Shown in pieces: positions 57,039 to 64,000 of a stretch of 64,000 bases of DNA. Both the position numbers and the translations under genes were made by a program. The stretch is from Helochares maculicollis. Lineage: Eukaryota > Arthropoda > Insecta > Coleoptera > Hydrophilidae. Location: contig JAWQRO010000009.1 in the NCBI GenBank assembly GCA_033557835.1, positions 29,410 to 93,409 on the forward strand. The letters run 5' to 3'. Under the pieces are notes generated by a model that saw nothing but the letters and a program-made list of their open reading frames with translations, was not told where the DNA came from and ran no database searches. Each line of letters begins with the position of its first letter. Position 1 is the stretch's first letter.

Positions 57039-59432
57039 TCATCTTAACATATGCCTAAATCCGTCTAATTCATATACACTGGTAGAGAGTCTACCAATAC
57101 TATTTATTAGAGAGACGATTTCACTCCTCTGCAGTTGATAGTCGCTTCTGTGAACGTTGCTCTTGACTTGGCCGTCGACCGTGATGCCCTCGTCGAAAGC
57201 CCCGGAAAATAAAATTTTCAATGCGGTTCCCAAACCTTGCGTCTGAAAATTAGAAATCGCAATTGAGCTAATTTTAGAAAAAAGACCACCGTTTAAGCAC
57301 GAAGGAGAGAACAAAACCCACCTGAAGTTTACCCCATAATTTACATTTATCACATCCTACGCAGTCCATAATGGAAGAAATGTTCCGGAAGTGTTGTTTA
57401 AATTCTCCTTTTAACTTTTTCGTCTCCTCGCTGGAAAACATTCGGGTTTCGTTGAAGGAATTAGGCAATTCCTTGACAACTTGCAAGAGGTCTTTGACGG
57501 CTTGCTGGGTGTCCCAGTCTTCTTCCCAATTTCCCGTGTAAAATTCTTCTTTCTCTAAGTACGGACTGGCCTTCATGAGAGCCCTCAGCTCTAAAAGGTA
57601 GACAAAGTACAAATTGCGCAGCCAATTAGGCCCTTCTCCGTTGGTCGATTCCGGTGCGAACCGCCTGACAAACTCTTGAGGGTTCGGACCCCATTCCGAT
57701 TTACTCGGCCCGAACTCTAATTGCAAATTAGAAGATTTCAAGAATTTCGCGCACAGATGGATGTTTATGCTTGCGTGCAGCCCGGATATGGCGCGGTAGA
57801 AGACCCGCTTCTCCAAGCACATGTTCTTCAAGATCTTGCTTTGGATGTAGGTGCTGAAGGATTCGTCCGGTCTGAAACAATTTTCATTGTAGATGCTGTT
57901 CCATATGCGATGGGCCGAATTTCCGCGGTACCCCGTGTACCGCTCTGGGTTGAGTAGCAGGTCTACGTATTCGGCGTCGTTGTCGTTGTCGTTTATGATG
58001 CAGAAATTGTCTTGGGCGTCGTCGAATGCCTTCCAAAGAGCGAATTCTTTCTGAACTTTATCGCTTATCGTCGTGTTCAGGTAGCCTAATTCGGCGTCGT
58101 GGTCGTCGCAGTTGATATCTTCCATGTACTGAAAGCAACAACCTATTCAGGTTCATCAACATGCCAACATTCGACTTTTCACCGTCTCGTGAAATACAGG
58201 GCCAGGAAAAAGTTCATGGCGTCAATTACACATAAGTCATGAACGGTCGATTATATTGCAACTGCCAAAAATTACGCATTATTTTGCAGTATCGTTATGG
58301 TGCACAGGATTTTGAACAAATTATCAGGTGGAGGGTGATAATTTTAAAAAGGAAAAAAATTGCCATTAACTTTTTCCCAAGTCCCAATGAAAGGAATAAG
58401 AATAAAATATGTGCCAACACGACGGCAAATTTCAACGCCGGAGTTGAAATGCCTACCTTCTCGTACCCGACGTCTCTGAACATCGAAGGCCTCTTCGTCG
58501 CTCCTTTTAGACCCTCTGGAATTTGTTGTTCGTCACAAGTTTCAACGTGACAGTACTTCATGGTGCAGTGGCTGTCGTCGCTCCAAAAGGGACATTTCTG
58601 CTTCAAATTCACCTTATAGAACCTAAAGTAGTCTTTAGTGAGGAGGCTACGCAGCCTGGGGTAGATCTTGACATTGTTTATTTTATCTACGATGTCGATG
58701 CTACAGGCACAGTCATCGATCGGTCCTTCAAGCTGAAATAAAAACAAACGTGCAAACAAATCTGGAGTGTCTGCAATCAACGTTCGCATTTTAAGGCTTC
58801 ATCAGCGCACACGGTTTAACTTTTGGATGGATATTCCGCAAACTTTGGCTTTTCTATAATATTGTGAAGCATGGTTTGTTAAGATTTGAAGTCGTGTAAA
58901 AGAAGGGGGCTTGTTATTAGTCTGGGTTTCGTCGTGAAGGTGCATACGAATGTCGAGGTCTTATCGCAATATGCATTTCATACAAGATACGGGAATATAA
59001 AAAGCTAGTGTGTTAATTAGGATATTACTGCTAATCCCATCTAAATAAATACGAGCAATCTTATCTGAAGCTGGATTTGATCGGCGAAAAAATGTAATAA
59101 ACAAGTTCATAACGAAATAAGTCGAGCATGAAATAGAAAGTGCCACTGACACAGTTATGGGAGATGAGCTACAAAGGGAATAAAAGAATCGCAGTGACCT
59201 GACAGTTAATTTAGGGTCTCGTTCCGTCCCCTTCGGACCTTCTCAGATCGGCGGGCGACATAAACAAACAAGTTCGACTGTGGTGTTTCGTTTGAAACCG
59301 GGAAAACCAGAAGCTTACCTCGCAGAAACAATTTTGAGTGTTGACGTTTTCGTTTATTTGAAAATAAGCGTAAATGTGATGCACCAACAAACAGACACAC
59401 GTGTATTTTATTATGTGATAGCTTAACACCAT
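57039..59432 (-). CDS. Ero1L: ERO1-like endoplasmic reticulum thiol oxidase
   Basis: Four exons on the minus strand, 59432-59319, 58732-58457, 58128-57322 and 57242-57039, all in phase 0 with GT-AG introns, encode 466 residues (human ERO1A 468). The enzyme reoxidises protein disulfide isomerase using FAD and passes electrons to oxygen, driving disulfide formation in the ER lumen. Exon 1 gives a signal peptide (hydrophobic IIKYTCVCLLVHHIYAYF) and the CFCE cysteines. The shuttle pair is Cys99/Cys104 (CHVETC). The FAD-proximal active site is Cys386/Cys389 in SIMDCVGCDKCKLWGKLQ. The core motifs AEYVDLLLNPERYTGY, SGLHASINIHL and GLGTALKILF are all present. There is no KDEL-type tail, as is usual for ERO1, which is held in the ER by partner proteins. 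Intron 1 (586 bp) carries a weak relic of repeat end C near 58761. Confidence 0.95.
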
Positions 59433-60849
59433 ATTGAGTTCGGGTCTTTTCGCGTCATTTAAGTTAAATTGTAAAACATCGATCAGAAATTTGTCAGAAA
59501 TGTAAGGTTAACAGTTCGTCTGTCACATCTGAACGCGGCGACAGCTGGAAACGTATCTGGCCTGATGCGAACTACCTCCAAAACAAATCACAGGTTGCGC
59601 TGAACATATGACGTGTACTTGTAGGAAGAGACCGCGCGCATTTACGAATTGCACAAGGTGACGCAGAGGCCCGCGATCATTTCTTAATTCAATTCGCCGC
59701 TCTCTCAAAGCCTAAACGATGTCGTTTTCAAATCTCTACTAAATTTCCACCGATTTAATGACACTAAACTGGTAATATATTGGTTTATTACCTGTCATTA
59801 TTTACCGTCATTTGCTAAGCAGGACAGGCTTTTGGATTTTTACAGCCGTGAAAGTCACCTACGGTTAAAACAAAAGCGATTCGTGTCGGTAATGAATGTG
59901 CGACGTCGCAAATACAATAAATATCGCATTCTAAGCTTACGTTTTGAAATTAGCATGAACATTTAACCGATGTACTGTGTACACCGCAAAGTCAAACCGT
60001 TTGACATCCAGCTATCATCGCAAAATCTTGGGTTCGGATTCGTATCGACTTTTGGTACCTGTAACTTTTTAGTTGTTGTAAAATTTGTACATAGAGTACA
60101 TAACACACTAGAAAATATTAGCTTGTTTGTGTGGAATGAGCCACAGATCAGGTGGTATTGAAATAATCATCAAAAGCGGTGGCAGATCGGGTACCTGACC
60201 GTGTCCACGTTTCACAAACGCGACGCCTGGATGACATCGACTTATTCATACGCCGGATTGTTCACGTAGACGAGGAAATCGAGGCATACCGACTACACAT
60301 ACAAATTTTAAGCGACGGTAATTATGCAGGTGCGGCTTTATGATGTTCCGGACTCCAGACTTCCAAGCGGCTTCCGGAACGATGAACATCGCTCCCTAGT
60401 TACGGACAAAGTTCGGCTTTAGTTGAGGGCTTCAATTTAAAAACTGTTTAAGTGAATAGCGCGTACGGTTTTTAGGTAAAATGACGTGTACAACCAACAC
60501 TTTTAAATTCTAGAATTGTTCGTTATTTTAGTGCCATTTTAGTGATTTAAACAGTTCGAAAAATTGCACTGTTTAACGAATGAAAATGCTTTTTGTTGTA
60601 GTGAAATACGTTATCGATTCGAACCTCATAAAATTCATTTGTTTATTGGGTTTAATTGTTTCCAAATAATATCTTACTCTAAATGAGACATACAAATCAC
60701 CTGGACTGAAGAAGCACGACATAAGAAAGAAACTATCCTTTCATACTAATTAAAATGACATAGAAAGACTAGACTACCACAAAAACGATTCAAAACAGCG
60801 CAATAAATTACAACCACAGAGACAAGAGAAGCTGCGTTTGTTTGCTCAA
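59433..60849. promoter_or_regulatory. Upstream region of Ero1L, no other gene found
   Basis: The Ero1L promoter (minus strand) should lie in the first few hundred bases. The rest is AT-rich single-copy sequence with unrecognised short frames. Confidence 0.4.
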
Positions 60850-63060
60850 AATGTTGCCTGTGTATATAAGCACGATAGCGGTCAGACCGTTTCAGGTGGA
60901 GCGATGAAATTTAGTGCACAACTATTATCGCAAAAATTTATATATATACATCAACTTTTGAGGCATGTACAACCACCGGAAGTACCTGCTTACCTACACA
61001 GTTTTAAATATTTTTCAAGTAAAGTAGTCTTTAAAATAAAGATATTGTATTGAAATTTCGCGTATATCTTAAATATCACAAGAAACTGACGGATACAAAT
61101 TTTCAACTTGATCGAAGCACCGAAAGTGCTATTTTTATAATTTTGAAAATTGAAATTTAGTAGGCCTTAGAATAAAAAAGTTTACAAAAATGTTCGCAAA
61201 ATGCTGAACATGGTAAATATAGCAATAGCAAATAGTTCCGTGTAAATTTGAAAACCGGAAATGGGACTTAACCGTCATAAATTTCATTTTTACATTCTTG
61301 TAAACTACACGAAGTATATAGCATATCATAACAAAATTTTACGAAGAGATTTTAACGGATCTCTACGTTTTGAATGCCCCTGGATCCATTTTCACCATAT
61401 TTGGCAAGATCTTTACCGTCGTAAATTTCATTTTTACATTCCTAAGTATAGTATACGGAAAGGATCATGACAAAATTCTACGAAGAGATTTTGATGGTTC
61501 TGCACGTTTTGAGTACCCTTGAATCCATTTTGACCATTTTTGGCATCTTTTCTGTGTCTAAGCACGATAGCGGTCAGACCGTTTGAGGTGGAGCGATGAA
61601 ACTTAGTATGCAGATATTATCGCAAAAACTTAGATCTTTATCAACTTTTGGAGCATGCATCACTACCGGAAGCACCTGCCCACCTACACAGTTTTGAAAT
61701 GTTTTCAAGTAAAGTAGCCTTTAAAATTAAGCTATGGAATTGAAATTTCGCGCACATCTTAAATATCACAAAAAACTGACGGATACAAATTTTCAACTTG
61801 ATCGAAGAACCGGAAGTGCTATTTTTATAATTTTGAAAATTCAAATTTTAGTTGGCCTTAGAATAAAAATGTTTACAAAAATGATACCAAAATACTAAAC
61901 ATGGTAAATATAGCAACAGCAAATCGTTCCGCGTACATTTGAAAACCGGAAGTGGGACTTTACCGTCGTAAATTTCATTTTTACATTCCCCCATACTATA
62001 CGAAATATAGTATACGGAAAGCTATAGGGATTACGACAAAATTCTACGAAAAGACTTTGATGGTTCTGCACGTTTTAAATACCCCTGAATCCATTTTGAC
62101 CATTTTTGGCAACTTGTCTGTGTCTAAACACGATAGCGGTCAGACCGTTTGAGGTAGAGCGATGAAATTTAGTATACGGTTACTATCACAAAAGCATAGA
62201 TCTGTATCAACTTTTGATGCATATAGGATTACCAGAAGTACTCGTTTACCTACACAGTTTTGAATTTTTTTCAAGTAAACTAGGCGTTTAAATAGAGCTA
62301 TTGACTTGAAATTTGTTACATGCCTGAAAGACACTAAAAGAATCTTTCATATGAAGTTTCAAAGCGAAAGAACCACTAGAAACGGACTTTTTTTATTAAA
62401 AACTGTATTTACGAAATGTTTTTAGCTATTTTCGGCTCAGATGCTGCAGAATGAAGAATTATCGTGACTGCATAGTTTTAACTCAAAAATCGAGTCAAAA
62501 ATGAGCGAAAATAATCAAAATTGTAAATAACTGTTATTAGTTAATATACCAACAACTTACAATGATGCGCAATGAACTTTAATGGCTTAGTAGACTCGCC
62601 TCATTATGCCAAGGTCCAGGGTTCGAATTTAGCTGCGCCGGTTTTTTACTTTTTTTGCTACAATTGATTACAAATCCAATTTTTAATTCCGATGGGTAGA
62701 AAATAATTAATAATGTAAAATTAATTTACAACTGAGAATGAAGCGTTGTTATAAAATTATATGACTAGCGTAGAAAATATTAGATTTGGAAATTAAAGTT
62801 GGTTGAAAACATTTGACGTGCGCCGACCGAGATTTTGCACGTTTATGGAAACCTCAGTTTGAATCGTTCGCTGCAGTTTCTTCTTCTTCTATTCTAAAGA
62901 ATACATTTATATAAAGTTTCAGAGCGAAATTATGAAAATTGAAACTTATATTTTTGCATCGCATGTAAGTGTTTGTAGTGTTATTATTATTAATCGTAGG
63001 TACTTTTATGCAGTACAAATATTTATACGGGAATGCTGAGTAGGGACACTCGAGATTTTT
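60850..63060 (+). repeat. Composite repeat A-A-A-B-C
   Basis: The GTTTACCTACACAG landmark recurs near 60989, 61677 and 62243, spaced 688 and 566 bp. Module B follows (about 62285-62990) with its tRNA-like segment at 62581-62640, then end C (63025-63060: TATACGGGAATGCTGAGTAG, GACACTC). At 2.2 kb it is the longest continuous copy and contains no long ORF. Confidence 0.88.
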
Positions 63061-64000
63061 ATCTGAGTCGATACTCAACGTTAGTTTATAAGATATTTAT
63101 TTATGACGATTTTACATATTTTTATATTTGATACCTAACTCTCTTGGAACTCCCTTTTTGGCATTTAAGTCCACAAATTGTCCATAGCATATACCGATAG
63201 TTACATTGAGTTTCTCTGTTAAGTCCGCATTTTTGAAGTAGCGGCAAAAGTTTGTTTGAAAATTCCTAACTAAATGCTTCAACGACTATAATCGAAGTGA
63301 CTGAGTAAACTGAGTGTTGTAGTTGTATATTATATATTTAAACGGGACTGTTGAGTGGAGTCACTCTACATTTTTTTGGAGTGAGACTAGGGATGAAACA
63401 TCCCAATCTATCGATATCAGTTAAAACGATTTGAAGGTTTTTTTAATGTTGTAATTTAGTGTTTGCAGTACTATGTAGAAATAGGTAAAATGAGCGTACT
63501 CCTGAAACGGGACACAAATTTCCTTTGGTGCGTTGAATTTGTAGTAACAAATACCTTATCTTTTTTTACAGAATATCCTTTTCCTCACAGTCCCAAGAGT
63601 GGTTTAAAAGCACTAAAAGCCGATAGATTGAAATCGACAGTTATAGAAGTTGTTTGCTTTTATTTATTTAACAGAAATGAGAAATGACTTCTGGTAGCAT
63701 GAGAACTCTGCAACAGTGCAACGCTTGTTCGACCATTTTTGACGATCGAATATCCGTGAGGACACTATTGACAACACATCTGGTACAGCGATTCGTCCCG
63801 CCGTGCCGGTAACGCATCTGGGATTCGGTAAGGTCTCAAAAGGTGAAAAAAAAAGGCGGCAGTGAATTGGCACTTCTAAATTTTATTCTAACTTTATTTT
63901 ACAATATACTTTGTTTTAATTATCTAAAAATAAAATAACAATTCAAACACATTTAAACAATATTTCTTAATGAAATTTCTCGAGATGCTGGAATTGACAC
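63061..64000. other. No gene found
   Basis: AT-rich sequence with one more end-C-like motif at 63335-63375 (AAACGGGACTGTTGAGTGGA). A minus-strand frame at 63664-63873 lies next to minus-strand AATAAA-type signals near 63890 and could belong to something beyond the window edge, but I cannot support it. Confidence 0.4.

Noticed and set aside
63664..63873. Possible exon of a minus-strand gene entering from the right edge
   Set aside because: No recognisable protein family and no clear splice sites; the evidence is only a short open frame near AT-rich poly(A)-like signals.

Overview
The window looks like nuclear DNA of an insect, probably holometabolous and perhaps a beetle; the order is a guess. 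The evidence is spliced genes with GT-AG introns and AATAAA signals, an arthropod-type neuropeptide precursor (the IDLSRL/prohormone-4 family), several decayed mariner transposons and very repeat-rich, AT-rich introns and intergenic DNA. No bacterial-style operon, rRNA gene, CRISPR array or intact tRNA gene was seen.

Five protein-coding genes are supported, all apparently complete. (1) prohormone-4, plus strand, three coding exons from 9096 to 39814 with a 29-kb first intron. (2) Cand1, plus strand, ten exons from 44066 to 49503. (3) A PLEKHJ1-like PH-domain gene, minus strand, 50184-50915, which converges on Cand1 with poly(A) signals about 24 bp apart and diverges from the next gene. (4) Elp1 (Elongator subunit 1), plus strand, two coding exons 51662-55419. 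(5) Ero1L (ER thiol oxidase), minus strand, four exons 57039-59432. Apart from the divergent pair 3/4 they have no evident shared pathway: a secreted neuropeptide precursor, a cullin-ligase exchange factor, a lipid-binding-type PH protein, a tRNA-modification scaffold and an oxidative-folding enzyme.

The other large component is repeats. One family is modular and has no long ORF. Its parts are a unit of about 566 bp (module A, often tandem, with a hairpin core), a tRNA-like module in a longer body (module B), alternative tails or heads (D, E, F), and a shared hairpin end (C). Blocks of it lie at 1-2170, 4590-6000, 7120-8575, 18460-20760, 23262-26850, 29745-33470, 34890-35440, 39290-39575, 40978-42910, 45755-45995, 55955-56830 and 60850-63060. 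Intron 1 of prohormone-4 also holds a cluster of mariner remnants (12690-16131) in both orientations, two further mariner scraps (28440-28520, 36975-37290), several minisatellites, and a 15-bp periodic tract (33900-34408) that in one frame reads like degenerate pentapeptide repeats.

Exon boundaries were placed by eye from GT-AG sites, reading-frame continuity and family resemblance. Repeat boundaries are approximate to about 10-30 bp unless a terminal repeat and TA duplication are cited.
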